Positions 1 to 8,630 are shown, counted from the first letter of the stretch. The stretch: DNA of 51,174 nucleotides from an uncultured Allobosea sp. (GCF_945957345.1 NZ_CAMFKW010000041.1:1-51174); one strand, 5' to 3'. The notes: a model not told the origin generated them from the letters alone. Numbers and translations are program-made.

Positions 1-220
1 CCTCCAGCATGCCGGCCTCCATCGCATCTGCAAGGCTACGACCCATATGGATCGGAGCCGCCATGGCCTGGGCCTTGGCGGCTTCGCCCTTGCAGATGGC
101 GTCGTCCTGCTGGAATTGGGCGACGGCTCCGGCGTCGCTGCGTCCGTCGTAGCGATCGAAGCGCATGGCGGTACGCGGGACGCAGGCGCTGGCGACACAG
201 GCCAGCATGATGGCGATCAC
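1..220 (-). CDS. Partial small lipoprotein, function unknown
   Basis: The reading frame runs off the left edge. From a GTG at 220 it reads as a short hydrophobic stretch (VIAIMLACVASAC) ending in a lipobox-like VASAC. An acidic and Gln/Ala-rich soluble stretch follows. This fits a signal peptidase II lipoprotein anchored in the envelope. The start is uncertain: ATG at 208 is possible, and the frame is open upstream to a TGA just after the HNH gene. A different frame has an ATG overlapping the HNH stop, but its arginine-rich product looks like a shadow. It lies directly behind phage-type genes on the same strand, so it may be phage cargo. No family is recognised. Confidence 0.4.
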   Translation of the reverse strand, partial: MIAIMLACVASACVPRTAMRFDRYDGRSDAGAVAQFQQDDAICKGEAAKAQAMAAPIHMGRSLADAMEAGMLE

Positions 221-301
221 AAGAGACGGCCAGCGGTTGCGCCTGGGTTCTAGGCAAGACGTTGTCGAAGACACGGATGTGATCTCTATCGTGCAAAGGG
301 G

Positions 302-697
302 TCATTGATCGTCGCGACGCCAGCTGGCGGGCTTGGCGAGGGGACGAGAGGCTCTCATCTGGGGTGACGGCCTTGGGAAGCCTCGCGAAAGCAGCGGCCT
401 GATCCCGAGATGGCGGGCTTCGCGCCGCTTGGCTTCGGCGATCGCGGCCAGATCCCGAGCGGTCTTCGCTCCGGGCGCGCGATGACAGCAGTCACGGCCG
501 AGAACGCGCCCGTCCTCGATGGAAAGCTCTCTCGTCTTGTCGAGGATCAGCGCTTCCGGGATGACGTGGTCGAACTCGACGACCTTGCCGGAGACGTTGA
601 GGCCGCAGCCTTCGCAGCGGATGCAGCCACGCGCGTCCATGGCTCGCTTGAGCATGGCGACCTTCTGGCTGCGGGTGAACTCGCGGCGCCCATCCAT
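302..697 (-). CDS. HNH endonuclease, phage type
   Basis: About 131 aa starting MDGRREFTRSQK. It contains a CxxC pair (CIRCEGC) and an FDHVIPEA stretch with the central HNH histidine. A later GRDCCH and KTARDLAAIAEAKR complete the usual layout of small phage HNH nucleases. The start ATG at 697 overlaps the TGA of the upstream YqaJ-like frame by one base (TGATG), so the two are translationally coupled. In phages such enzymes act in DNA packaging or recombination. Here it sits in a recombination cassette with ERF and YqaJ. The family is clear, but the precise role is not. Confidence 0.75.
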   Translation of the reverse strand: MDGRREFTRSQKVAMLKRAMDARGCIRCEGCGLNVSGKVVEFDHVIPEALILDKTRELSIEDGRVLGRDCCHRAPGAKTARDLAAIAEAKRREARHLGIRPLLSRGFPRPSPQMRASRPLAKPASWRRDDQ

Positions 698-1320
698 CAG
701 GCGGCCTCCAGCCGGCCGTAGGCGGCGACCTGCGCGACGATCCGATCGAGTTCCTCGTTGAACTGTGTAACGGCTGTGCTGATCTCGGCGATGAACGCTT
801 CGTCGCGATGGGCTCGGGTGATCATGATCGGCAGGCCTGGCCAATAGATCGAGAGATCGATCCAGTCGCGCTGGGCGATCCAGAGCTGTCCCTGACACTG
901 CGCCTTGTGCTCCGGCGGGAACTCGCCCTTGAGAAACGCCTCGATCAGGAGATGCGATAGCTTGCTCTTGATCTCGAGCAGGCCGTCCTGGCCGATCAGC
1001 GCATCGGGTGAGGCGTCCGCTCGCCCGCGTCGCAGGAACCCGATGGTCTCGCAATCCAGGCCGGTGACGAAGCTATAGGCGCTGCGAGCCTCCTCCTCCA
1101 TCAGCTTGCCGCGTTCCATATGCGCTGAGGTGAAGCCCTCCATCACCTCGCCGGTCAGCCGTTCGCCGGCGAGCTTGTAGAGATAGGTCTGCCGGGTTCG
1201 GCTCTCGGTACCGCCGCGTCCCTTGCTCAGGATCGATGCGAACTCTGAAGCTGTGGGAATGCCGAGGCGCGCTTGCGCCCATTCCGGCGTTCCCTAGATG
1301 CAGTTGATGATCTCGAGCAT
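697..1320 (-). pseudogene. YqaJ-like viral recombinase/exonuclease with an early in-frame stop
   Basis: A continuous YqaJ-type frame can be read from an ATG at 1318-1320, just after the ERF stop. It begins MLEIINCI, then has a TAG at 1294-1296, then continues without shift as GTPEWAQARLG and IPTASEFASILSKGRGG. The rest of the domain follows, including the nuclease core (PDALIGQDGLLEIK, supplying the D...ExK metal ligands). A single C-to-T change of a CAG codon would explain the stop. Restart at an internal start such as the ATG at 1146 would lose about 58 residues, including the conserved substrate-side region. The family partners ERF or RecT annealing proteins by resecting DNA ends. I call it a pseudogene, although readthrough or a restart cannot be excluded. 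Confidence 0.7.
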
Positions 1321-1322
1321 GA

Positions 1323-2063
1323 TCAGGCTCGTCCCTTCCTGGCGTTGAGCATCACCAGCGCTTGCCGGAAGCGGCGCGCCGGCAGTTCGGCAAAAGCCTT
1401 GATCTTGAAGAAGCGCAGCAGGCCCTCGCGCTCGCCGCCGACCTCGTCGATCAGCGCGAGAAGCTCCCGGGTTTGCTGGCGAGTGATGGTCTCACCGGCT
1501 CCTACGGCCTTGCCGTCATCGTCGTCCGCGGCCGCGAGCCCCAACGCTGCCTTCAGCGTCATCCGCTGCAGATAGGTCAGCGTCGATCCGATCGCCTGGA
1601 TCGCGTTCTTCTCGTCGCTATGATCGGCGCCGGCGCTAAGACTGTTCTCCTCACTATGACCGTCACGGTGCGAGATCACGCAGGTGATGGTCACCCTCTC
1701 GCCGTCACTGTTCGAGCGGAAGCGGTAGGCCAGGCCGTGGCGCGCCAGGACCGGGCCGACCGCGCGGGCGATCTCGGCCAGATCCTCATAGCGATAACGC
1801 TTTGCTCCGATACTGGCGATCTGGGTCTTCGCGATCACCGGGAGTTCAGCCTTGGCGGCGGCGAGGGCTGCCTCAAAGGCGCGGCGTGCGTCCTCTGCGT
1901 AGCTCCGCTCGTGTAGACCGATCAGCTGGGACAACACATGTTCGTCGACACCGCGGTCGAGTGCGGAACTCAACAGGCTCAACGGGGTGATCATAGGGGG
2001 AGGGCGCAGCTCGGTGAGCCGAGTGCCTGCGGAGGAGCGCCTAGGGCGCAAGGTGCCCGTCAT
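1323..2063 (-). CDS. ERF family single-strand DNA annealing protein
   Basis: About 246 aa. The central part has typical ERF features: an Ala/Glu-rich helix (EDARRAFEAALAAAKAELPVI), then GAKRYRYEDLAEI, then VGPVLARHGLAYRF. A later AIQAIGSTLTYLQRMTL completes the pattern. ERF proteins anneal complementary single strands in phage recombination and usually work with an exonuclease, here the neighbouring YqaJ frame. I chose the ATG at 2063 (MTGTLRP) because it overlaps the upstream gene's TGA as ATGA. A downstream start at MITPLSLL would remove a non-conserved leader and is also plausible. The gene appears intact while its nuclease partner is broken. Confidence 0.8.
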   Translation of the reverse strand: MTGTLRPRRSSAGTRLTELRPPPMITPLSLLSSALDRGVDEHVLSQLIGLHERSYAEDARRAFEAALAAAKAELPVIAKTQIASIGAKRYRYEDLAEIARAVGPVLARHGLAYRFRSNSDGERVTITCVISHRDGHSEENSLSAGADHSDEKNAIQAIGSTLTYLQRMTLKAALGLAAADDDDGKAVGAGETITRQQTRELLALIDEVGGEREGLLRFFKIKAFAELPARRFRQALVMLNARKGRA

Positions 2064-2236
2064 CGTTTGGTCCCTCCGATGACAGATGCGGTGCGCGCTG
2101 ATCCGAACCGCCAGGCTCGGTACGCCTGGGCGAGCTCGGCCGGGCTGAGCCGGGAGGTCGAAGGCAGGGGTTCCAGGGGCATTTCGCGAGAGAGCGCCTG
2201 CGAGGACATGAGCGGGAGAGGCAAACTGCGGTGCAT
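2060..2236 (-). CDS. Small hypothetical protein (58 aa) in the phage module
   Basis: A short frame starts at ATG 2236 (MHRSLPLPL), preceded by a purine-rich GAGGGGGG stretch that can serve as ribosome binding site. Its stop overlaps the ERF start (ATGA). The C-terminal half (LSPAELAQAYRAWRFG) looks like a real amphipathic helix. Longer in-frame extensions upstream become shadow-like. No family is recognised. Support comes from coupling to ERF and from spacing of about 11 bases from the upstream gene. Confidence 0.5.
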   Translation of the reverse strand: MHRSLPLPLMSSQALSREMPLEPLPSTSRLSPAELAQAYRAWRFGSARTASVIGGTKR

Positions 2237-2247
2237 CGCGACCCCCC

Positions 2248-2562
2248 TCAGTGCAGCTGCTGATGGGCGAGGGCGGTCGCGGGAGCCGTGCTCGGGGAGG
2301 TGATCGCCGCCCCCTTGCTGACATGGTCGCGAAGCAGCAAGGCAGCGCCTGAAGGCGTCAGGGCCTGAAGCCATTGAAGCGCCGCCAGCTCGGCCCTGGC
2401 TTCCGCCCATCCGCGCTTAAAGGACTGAGACAGATGCTCGCGTCGTTGGGCCCGGCTTTGCAGCCCTGAAATCCGAGGGCCGGCCTGCCGCATGGCGTAG
2501 CGCAGGATGCCCGGCTTGTAGAAAGTGAACTTGTTCTTGAACTCCAGGATCAGGGTCATCAT
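2248..2562 (-). CDS. Hypothetical phage-module protein (about 104 aa)
   Basis: The first gene of the minus-strand phage operon. The start at ATG 2562 (MMTLILEFKNKF) follows a clear GGAGG about six bases upstream. A longer frame to 2625 lacks that signal. The product has a basic, Ala/Arg-rich middle (SGLQSRAQRREHLSQSFKRGW) likely to be helical, and a low-complexity tail. I do not recognise a family. Position upstream of ERF suggests an early phage gene. Confidence 0.55.
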   Translation of the reverse strand: MMTLILEFKNKFTFYKPGILRYAMRQAGPRISGLQSRAQRREHLSQSFKRGWAEARAELAALQWLQALTPSGAALLLRDHVSKGAAITSPSTAPATALAHQQLH

Positions 2563-2633
2563 CGTCCTCCAGCGACGAAAATCGTCGGTGACGGACGGTT
2601 CCCTTCCTATGGCGCCTCCAGTCAACTGAAATA

Positions 2634-2646
2634 GTCGACACTCGAC
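2634..2646. promoter_or_regulatory. Possible operator: 5-bp inverted repeat in the divergent phage control region
   Basis: GTCGA, a three-base spacer, then TCGAC lies between the minus-strand phage operon start (2562) and the XRE regulator start (2677). That is where a Cro/CI-like protein would act. The symmetry is short, so it may be chance. Confidence 0.3.
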
Positions 2647-2676
2647 GAAAAGCGTTGATCAGGCTATGCCGGCATC

Positions 2677-2895
2677 ATGATCACACCCGCCCAATGCCGC
2701 GCCGCCCGCGCGCTCCTCGATTGGAGCCAGCAGGATCTCGCCAAGGCCGCTCATCTCGGCCTCTCAACCATCCGTGACTTCGAAAAGGGCAGGCGCGTGC
2801 CGACCCATAACAACCTGCGCGGGATCAAGCTCGCGCTCGAGGAAGCAGGTGTCGAGATCGGGGCGGAGAGATCAAGCGTCGGGCTAAAAACGTGA
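2677..2895 (+). CDS. XRE/Cro-type HTH transcriptional regulator
   Basis: A 72-aa protein that is almost entirely one helix-turn-helix domain. ARALLDWSQQDLAKAAHLGLSTIRDFE shows the typical Q-x3-A and recognition-helix pattern. KGRRVPTHNNLRGIKLALEEAGVEI completes the five-helix fold. It lies divergent to the phage recombination operon, so it is the likely repressor or Cro-like regulator of that module and may act on the inverted repeat just upstream. There is no dimerisation or protease-like domain. It could be a host regulator left over from a prophage. The XRE family assignment is secure; the target is inferred. Confidence 0.85.
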   Translation: MITPAQCRAARALLDWSQQDLAKAAHLGLSTIRDFEKGRRVPTHNNLRGIKLALEEAGVEIGAERSSVGLKT

Positions 2896-3078
2896 CCTTG
2901 GCACAAAATCCGGGTCCCAAAACACGGCTAAGTTGAGTGGCCAAAGTCAAATGGAGCTGCTGCCCGCGGTACGGAAAAGCTTGGTCGAGCTCGACCGATC
3001 GCATACGGCCAACTATAAGCCACGCGAACGCCCGGCCCTGCTTCCGGCGGCGTTGATCCGCTTCGATGAGGCTATGGA

Positions 3079-4977
3079 ATGTGCGGCATTTTTGGCTCGG
3101 TCGGCTTCGAACCTGATCAGCAGCGGATCGATATCGTTGCCCATCGCGGCCCTGACGGTCGCGGCTGGGAGGTCTTCGACAGCGCGAAGGGCCCGGTGGC
3201 GCTTGGCCATCGCCGCCTCGCGATCATCGACGTCTCCGATGCCGGCTTGCAGCCGATGTGCGATGCGTCGCGCCGTTACTGGCTCGTCTTCAACGGCGAG
3301 ATCTATAATTACGTGGAGTTGCGCGAGGAGCTGGGGGCGAAGGGCGAAATCTTCGTCTCCGAATCCGACTCGGAGGTGCTTCTGCGCGCCTACATGCTCT
3401 GGGGCGAGGATGTGCTGCCGCGGTTGCGCGGGATGTTCTCGTTCCTGATCTGGGATGAGCGGGACCGGAAGCTCTTTGCGGCCCGCGACCGCTACGGCAT
3501 CAAGCCGCTCTATGTGGTGACGACGCCGCGTGGCGTGGCGTTCGGCTCCGAGATCAAGCAATTGCTCGGCCTGCCCGGCGTTTCGGGCCGGATGAATGTC
3601 GCCCGAGTCCATGATTTTCTGGCCTCTGGCATTTCCGATCACACCTCGGAGACGATGTTCGAGGGGGTCAGGCAACTACGCGGCGGCGAGTGCGTCATGA
3701 TTGACGCGAGCGGGCATGGCCCGGTCGCGGTCAATCCGCGGCGCTGGTACCCTGCGGCGGCGGGCGAGCTCTCGATTTCAGAAGGCGACGCTGCGGATCG
3801 TTTCCGCGAGCTGTTGACCGAAGCCGTTCGGTTGCACCTGCGATCCGACGTGCCGGTCGGCTCCTGCCTCTCGGGCGGCCTCGATTCCTCGGCGATCGTC
3901 TGCCTGATGTCCGGTATGATGGGCTCGGGAGCTGGAGGCGCGCAGGTCAACACGGTCTCGGCCTGCTATGCCGAGAAGAGTGTCGACGAAAAGCCGTTCA
4001 TGGACATGGTCGTTTCCCACGCCCATACTGTGCCGCATTTCGTTTTCCCGAAAGCTGAGGATGTCTTCCAGCGCGCCTCCGACATCACCTGGCATCAGGA
4101 CGAGCCTTTCGGTTCGACTTCCATCTTCGCGCAATGGTGTGTCTTCGAGGAAGCGCGTCGCGTCGGCGTTAAGGTAATGCTCGACGGGCAGGGCGCTGAC
4201 GAGCAGCTATCGGGTTATCACGGCGGCTTTTCCTACTACATGGCCAGCTTGACGCGGCAGTGGCGGTTTCGGCAGTTGCTGCGCACGATGGTCGAGCGCA
4301 AGCGCTATCACGGCACGCCGGTTTCCGAGCAGATGCGCCTTCAGTTGCTGCGGCTGTTGCCGCCCGGCGTGATCGGCAGGCTGCGCCGCCAGCATCGGGC
4401 GCTGGCCGAGCATGATTGGCTCGGGACGGCACTCCTGCGCGAGTCCGGCAATCCGCGGACCGCACTGCAGCTTGCAAGTGATGAGCTCGGCCTCCCGCCG
4501 GTGACCGATATTCGTTCCCTGTGCATGACGCTCACTTATGGTTCCAACCTCGCCATGCTGCTGCACTGGGAGGATCGCAACTCCATGGCGCATTCGATCG
4601 AGGCGCGGGTCCCGTTCCTCGACCACCCCCTGGTCGAATTCAGCCTGGCGCTGGGCAACGACCACAAGATCGTCGGCGGCGACACCAAGCGGGTGTTGCG
4701 CCGAGGGATGAAGGGCATCCTGCCCGAAGCCGTGCGCGAGCGGCGCGACAAGCTCGGTTTCGCGACACCGGAGCAGATCTGGTTCCGGGGCCCCTTGCGC
4801 GGCCTGGTCGAGGACGGCATCGAGAAGACCTTGGCGCGCTATCCCGGGCTGATGAATGCCAGCGGTGTCAGGTCGTTGGCCAAGGAAATGTTCGAGGGCG
4901 TGCGCCCGCTGGATTTCACGCTCTGGCGAATCGTGAATCTCGGGATGTGGGGCGAGCGAACCGGGGCGACGCTCTGA
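3079..4977 (+). CDS. asnB: Asparagine synthase-like glutamine amidotransferase (first of three)
   Basis: A 632-aa full-length class II amidotransferase. The start is fixed by MCGIFG, since Cys2 becomes the N-terminal nucleophile that releases ammonia from glutamine. The N-terminal glutaminase domain (about 1-210) includes NGEIYNY and ARDRYGIKPL. The synthetase domain has the PP-loop SGGLDSS at about 265-271, then DGQGADEQLSGY and SIEARVPFLDH. Such enzymes activate a carboxylate with ATP and amidate it. In polysaccharide loci, relatives such as Pseudomonas WbpS are linked to uronic acid carboxamides. Placement with two paralogues, an exporter and glycosyltransferases argues for glycan amidation over cellular asparagine supply. 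It opens the plus-strand cluster; a weak GAGG lies upstream. Confidence 0.85.
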   Translation: MCGIFGSVGFEPDQQRIDIVAHRGPDGRGWEVFDSAKGPVALGHRRLAIIDVSDAGLQPMCDASRRYWLVFNGEIYNYVELREELGAKGEIFVSESDSEVLLRAYMLWGEDVLPRLRGMFSFLIWDERDRKLFAARDRYGIKPLYVVTTPRGVAFGSEIKQLLGLPGVSGRMNVARVHDFLASGISDHTSETMFEGVRQLRGGECVMIDASGHGPVAVNPRRWYPAAAGELSISEGDAADRFRELLTEAVRLHLRSDVPVGSCLSGGLDSSAIVCLMSGMMGSGAGGAQVNTVSACYAEKSVDEKPFMDMVVSHAHTVPHFVFPKAEDVFQRASDITWHQDEPFGSTSIFAQWCVFEEARRVGVKVMLDGQGADEQLSGYHGGFSYYMASLTRQWRFRQLLRTMVERKRYHGTPVSEQMRLQLLRLLPPGVIGRLRRQHRALAEHDWLGTALLRESGNPRTALQLASDELGLPPVTDIRSLCMTLTYGSNLAMLLHWEDRNSMAHSIEARVPFLDHPLVEFSLALGNDHKIVGGDTKRVLRRGMKGILPEAVRERRDKLGFATPEQIWFRGPLRGLVEDGIEKTLARYPGLMNASGVRSLAKEMFEGVRPLDFTLWRIVNLGMWGERTGATL

Positions 4978-5019
4978 AAGTGTCGTTGCGGCTAATACGC
5001 GACCACGCTATCGCTCGCG

Positions 5020-5724
5020 TTGACCGGCGCGAGCCTCGATCGTCGACCAACTGCCGATGTGGCAGTTCCGTGGAGTACAGCCTTGCAGCTCTTGAGTCCG
5101 AATTCGCCCACTCTCGTGCTCTGCGCACACCCTGATGACGAGATCGGTTGCGGCGCGCTGGTCAGCATGCTGACTGAGCGTCAGCAGCCGGTTCATTATT
5201 GCTATTTCTCGAATTGTGCGGAGAGCACAAAGGCGCTCGGGTTCAACCCGGATCTTCTGATCGAGGAATGCTACGAGAGCTGCTCGGAACTCGGAATCGA
5301 GCGTGAGCGCATTCAAGGGTTCGATTTCCCGGTGAGGCATTTTCCGCAGCATCGCCAGGATATTCTCGAAACGCTGGTTCGCTTGCGCAAGGAGATCGAT
5401 CCAGGGCTAGTGTTGGTCGCCAGTCGCGACGACATCCACCAGGATCATGCGACGCTGACCAATGAAGCTGTCCGTGCCTTCAAGCATTGCAGCATCATCG
5501 GGTATGAATTCCCGTGGAACCATATGCACTCGCATCTCGACATGCTGGTCCGGGTTGAGCAGAGGCATATCGAAGCCAAAATTCGGGCTTGGAGCCGCTA
5601 TAAGACCCAGTCGGTTCGTGCTTATCACGGTGAGAAAGTGCTGGAATCGCTCGCCAGGGTTCGTGGCGTGCAGGCAAGCACCGAATTCGCGGAGAGCTAC
5701 GAAACAATTCGCATCTTCGTCTGA
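5020..5724 (+). CDS. PIG-L/LmbE family N-deacetylase
   Basis: About 234 aa with the hallmark CAHPDDEIGCG (HPDDE at about 37-41), whose His, Asp and later HQDH histidine bind the catalytic zinc. A Rossmann-like core fits the family, which removes N-acetyl groups from GlcNAc-type sugars or conjugates. The gene lies between an AsnB paralogue and an LpxD-like acyltransferase whose start overlaps its stop (TGATG). Deacetylation followed by reacylation of an amino sugar is therefore likely. The start is unclear: TTG at 5020 or GTG at 5059, neither with a good ribosome site. The substrate is unknown. Confidence 0.8.
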   Translation: MTGASLDRRPTADVAVPWSTALQLLSPNSPTLVLCAHPDDEIGCGALVSMLTERQQPVHYCYFSNCAESTKALGFNPDLLIEECYESCSELGIERERIQGFDFPVRHFPQHRQDILETLVRLRKEIDPGLVLVASRDDIHQDHATLTNEAVRAFKHCSIIGYEFPWNHMHSHLDMLVRVEQRHIEAKIRAWSRYKTQSVRAYHGEKVLESLARVRGVQASTEFAESYETIRIFV

Positions 5725-6695
5725 TGGGCAGATCTGAGCGGCAGGGCGGCATGACGATCACGGTACGGAATGTGGCCGATGCGCTCGGCACTCTCGTCGC
5801 CCGCGTAGCCGGCGACGAAAGTCGGCCGCTGAGCGCGGCGCGTCCGGCGAATGCGCCGCAGGCGGGAGCCCTGACCTATCTCAAGCCCGGCTTCGTCCGA
5901 ATCGACGAAGTCCGGGCAAGCTTGATCGGTACGGGGTTGATCTGCTCGGCAGCTCATGCCGATGCGTTGCTGGGGGACGACATCAGCTGCCTCGTTACCG
6001 ATAATCCGCGGCTCGCATTCATGCGGGCCGTGCGGCAGTTCTTCTCCCGGCCGCGTCCCGCACAGGGCATTCATCCGCGTGCGGTCGTCGATCGGACGGC
6101 GCAAGTCGACGACACGGCCAGCGTCGGGGCCAATTGCTTCATCGGCGCAAACTGCGTCGTCGGGGCTCGCTCGATTCTGTACCCTAATGTGACATTGCTG
6201 GACGATGTACGCATCGGCGCGGACGTGACCGTCAATAGCGGCACGGTGATCGGGGCGGACGGCTTCGGCTATGAACGCAACGAGGATTTCGAGCTGGAGA
6301 AGTTTCCCCATATCGGCGGCGTCGTCATCGAAGACGATGTCGAGATCGGGTCAAATACGTCGATTGATCGCGGCACACTCGGCGATACGCTGATCCGCTC
6401 GGGTGCTCGCATCGACAACCAGTGCCATATTTCCCACAATGTGGTGATTGGGCGCCACGCCGCGGTGATCGCGCAAAGTATGGTGGGCGGCAGCGCCGTG
6501 GTGGGGGACCAGGGTTGGCTGGCGCCCGCAGCGATCGTCATGAACCAGGCCAAGATCGGTGCACGTGCGACCGTCGGGCTTGGCGCTGTGGTGGTGAAGA
6601 ACGTGCCTGACGGAATGACCGTCATGGGGTCTCCGGCTGTCCCGGCCGACGAGTTCAGGGCGCAACGCGCGGCCTTGAAGAAGTTGCTCGGCTGA
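5724..6695 (+). CDS. LpxD-like hexapeptide N-acyltransferase
   Basis: 323 aa. The N-terminal part (about 1-105) resembles the sugar-nucleotide-binding domain of LpxD. Residues about 110-300 form left-handed beta-helix hexapeptide repeats (IGANCFIGANCVVG, VIEDDVEIGSNTSIDRG). The catalytic histidine motif is kept in ISHNVVIG, and GADGFGY matches LpxD. LpxD transfers a 3-hydroxyacyl chain from ACP to a UDP-glucosamine amine. This copy lies in a polysaccharide locus behind a deacetylase, not with lpxA or fabZ, so it is probably a dedicated N-acyltransferase for a glycan or lipid carrier. The start could instead be ATG 5751 (MTITVRN). Function in lipid A is less likely. Confidence 0.75.
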   Translation: MGRSERQGGMTITVRNVADALGTLVARVAGDESRPLSAARPANAPQAGALTYLKPGFVRIDEVRASLIGTGLICSAAHADALLGDDISCLVTDNPRLAFMRAVRQFFSRPRPAQGIHPRAVVDRTAQVDDTASVGANCFIGANCVVGARSILYPNVTLLDDVRIGADVTVNSGTVIGADGFGYERNEDFELEKFPHIGGVVIEDDVEIGSNTSIDRGTLGDTLIRSGARIDNQCHISHNVVIGRHAAVIAQSMVGGSAVVGDQGWLAPAAIVMNQAKIGARATVGLGAVVVKNVPDGMTVMGSPAVPADEFRAQRAALKKLLG

Positions 6696-6731
6696 GAGCA
6701 CGTCGCGGCAACTGACGAAACGGCTTCGGAC

Positions 6732-8630
6732 ATGTGTGGTATTTGGACTTCGATCAATCTGGACGCATCGCGCGCTGCGATTGACATCATTGCGCACCGC
6801 GGCCCCGATGGTGACGGCTGGCGCGACTTCGCGACTCCGGCCGGACGGCTCTCCTTCGGCCACCGCAGGCTTGCGATCATCGCAACCGGCGCGACCGGGC
6901 TTCAGCCGCTGGAACATGAGAATGGCCGCTTTTGGATCGTCTTCAACGGCGAAATCTACAACTACCGCGAATTGCGAGAAGAGCTCGCCGATTACGGCAG
7001 GCATTGTCGCACGCTGACCGACACCGAGGTCATTCTGGCCGCTTATGCTTTCTGGGGCGAAAGTTGCCTGCAGAAGTTCAACGGCATGTTTTCCTTCGCG
7101 CTTTACGACAAGCAGGAATGCCGGCTGTTGCTGGCCCGCGATCGCTTCGGGGTGAAGCCGCTTTACCTCTATGAGACCGAGCAGGGTTTCGCGGTCGCCT
7201 CCGAGATCAAACAGTTCTCGACATTGCCTGGTTTCAGGGCAGTCCTCAATCGGCCGAGGCTGCGGGATTTCTTCCTGTCCGGCGTCATCGACCACACTGC
7301 CGAAACATTCTTCGGCGGGGTCCGGCAGTTTCGGGGTGGCGAGTTCGTTCATCTCGATCTCGGCAGGTGGCAGCCCGGAGAGCGGCTCGCCGTCAAGCGC
7401 TGGTATCACATGCCGACTCCGGACACCGTTGCGCCATCCCTCGACGAGGCTGTGGAGCGCTTCGATGCATTGATGCGTGATTCCGTCAAGTTGCGGCTCC
7501 GTGCAGACGTCTCCGTCGGGTCCTGCCTGTCGGGTGGGCTGGACAGCTCCACCATCGTGTGTCTCGCGAACGAGGTCCGAGGCGGCGATACCGGTCTTGG
7601 CCATCACACCTTTACCTGTGCCTTCGACGATCCCGGCCTGGACGAATGGAGCTATGCCAAGGCTGTGATCGAGCAATGTGGCAATGAGAGTCATGTTGTT
7701 CGCCCGCAAAGTGCCGATCTGTGGAGCGCGGTCGATGACATGATCTGGCATCAGGACGAGCCCTTCGGTTCGACCTCGATCTTCGCGCAATGGTCGGTGT
7801 TTAAGGAAGCTCATGCCCAGCACATCACTGTGATGCTCGACGGGCAGGGAGCGGATGAGACGCTTGCCGGTTATCACACGACCTTCGGAGCGGTATTGGC
7901 GGGGCATGTCGAACGTGGCGACATGGGGTTGTTCTGGAGCGACCTGAAGGCGATGCGGCGGCGTCACAATACGACGGTCGACAGGTTGATGCTCCTGGCG
8001 GCCGCATCGGCGCCGCAGTTCCAGCCGCTGCTTCCCCTGGTCCGAGCCTTCACCAATAAGGTCGAGGCGGAGCCCATCTGGATCACGGCCGCTTTGTTGA
8101 ACGACGACCTCGCATCCTATCATGCCGCGACAAATGCACCGCGGCCAAAGCATGCGACGCCGCTCGGTCATCTGTGTTCCGAGCAGCTTTTGAATACCAG
8201 CGTTCCGATGCTGCTGCATTTCGAGGACCGGAACTCGATGGCGCATTCGATCGAGGCGCGCGTGCCGTTTCTCGACTATCGCCTGGTAGAGTTTGCGATC
8301 GCGCTCGGCGGACTTCACAAGGTTGTCGATGGCGAGACCAAGATTCTGTTGCGGCGGGCGATGGAGAACGTTCTCCCGAAAAGCGTGCAGAACCGTCAGG
8401 ACAAGCTAGGCTTTCCCACGCCCGAACAACGTTGGTTCCGCGGCGAGCTGAAGGAGCAGGTTCGTGCCGAGTGCCGGCGCACGATCGAGCGTTTCCCGGA
8501 TATTTTTGATGGGGCGAAAGCGTTAACTATGGTCGATCGCGTGCTCGACGGAAGCCTGCCATTCTCGACCTCGCCCTGGCGGATCCTATGCTTCGGGCGT
8601 TGGGTCGACAGGTTCGGCGTCGCCGTCTAA
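6732..8630 (+). CDS. asnB: Asparagine synthase-like glutamine amidotransferase (second of three)
   Basis: 632 aa, the same length as the paralogue at 3079 and strongly similar in motif blocks (both contain HQDEPFGSTSIFAQW and EDRNSMAHSIEARVPFLD). This suggests duplication followed by divergence. Cys2 (MCGIWT), NGEIYNY, PP-loop SGGLDSS at about 267-273 and DGQGADETLAGY are all present, so both glutaminase and synthetase halves should be active. It follows the LpxD-like gene by 36 bases. I infer amidation of a sugar carboxylate or related acceptor different from that of the first copy. An ordinary asparagine synthetase role is possible but does not explain three copies in one locus. Confidence 0.85.
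   Translation: MCGIWTSINLDASRAAIDIIAHRGPDGDGWRDFATPAGRLSFGHRRLAIIATGATGLQPLEHENGRFWIVFNGEIYNYRELREELADYGRHCRTLTDTEVILAAYAFWGESCLQKFNGMFSFALYDKQECRLLLARDRFGVKPLYLYETEQGFAVASEIKQFSTLPGFRAVLNRPRLRDFFLSGVIDHTAETFFGGVRQFRGGEFVHLDLGRWQPGERLAVKRWYHMPTPDTVAPSLDEAVERFDALMRDSVKLRLRADVSVGSCLSGGLDSSTIVCLANEVRGGDTGLGHHTFTCAFDDPGLDEWSYAKAVIEQCGNESHVVRPQSADLWSAVDDMIWHQDEPFGSTSIFAQWSVFKEAHAQHITVMLDGQGADETLAGYHTTFGAVLAGHVERGDMGLFWSDLKAMRRRHNTTVDRLMLLAAASAPQFQPLLPLVRAFTNKVEAEPIWITAALLNDDLASYHAATNAPRPKHATPLGHLCSEQLLNTSVPMLLHFEDRNSMAHSIEARVPFLDYRLVEFAIALGGLHKVVDGETKILLRRAMENVLPKSVQNRQDKLGFPTPEQRWFRGELKEQVRAECRRTIERFPDIFDGAKALTMVDRVLDGSLPFSTSPWRILCFGRWVDRFGVAV

Noticed and set aside
2933..3448. 171-aa frame overlapping the start of the first AsnB gene
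   Set aside because: Its first 45 residues look protein-like (MELLPAVRKSLVELD), but the rest is a Ser/Arg-rich shadow of AsnB. A short gene remnant cannot be excluded but is not supported.
6351..8318. 655-aa open frame antisense to the second AsnB gene
   Set aside because: It is a high-GC shadow. The plus strand carries full AsnB motifs throughout, and the antisense product has no recognisable domain.
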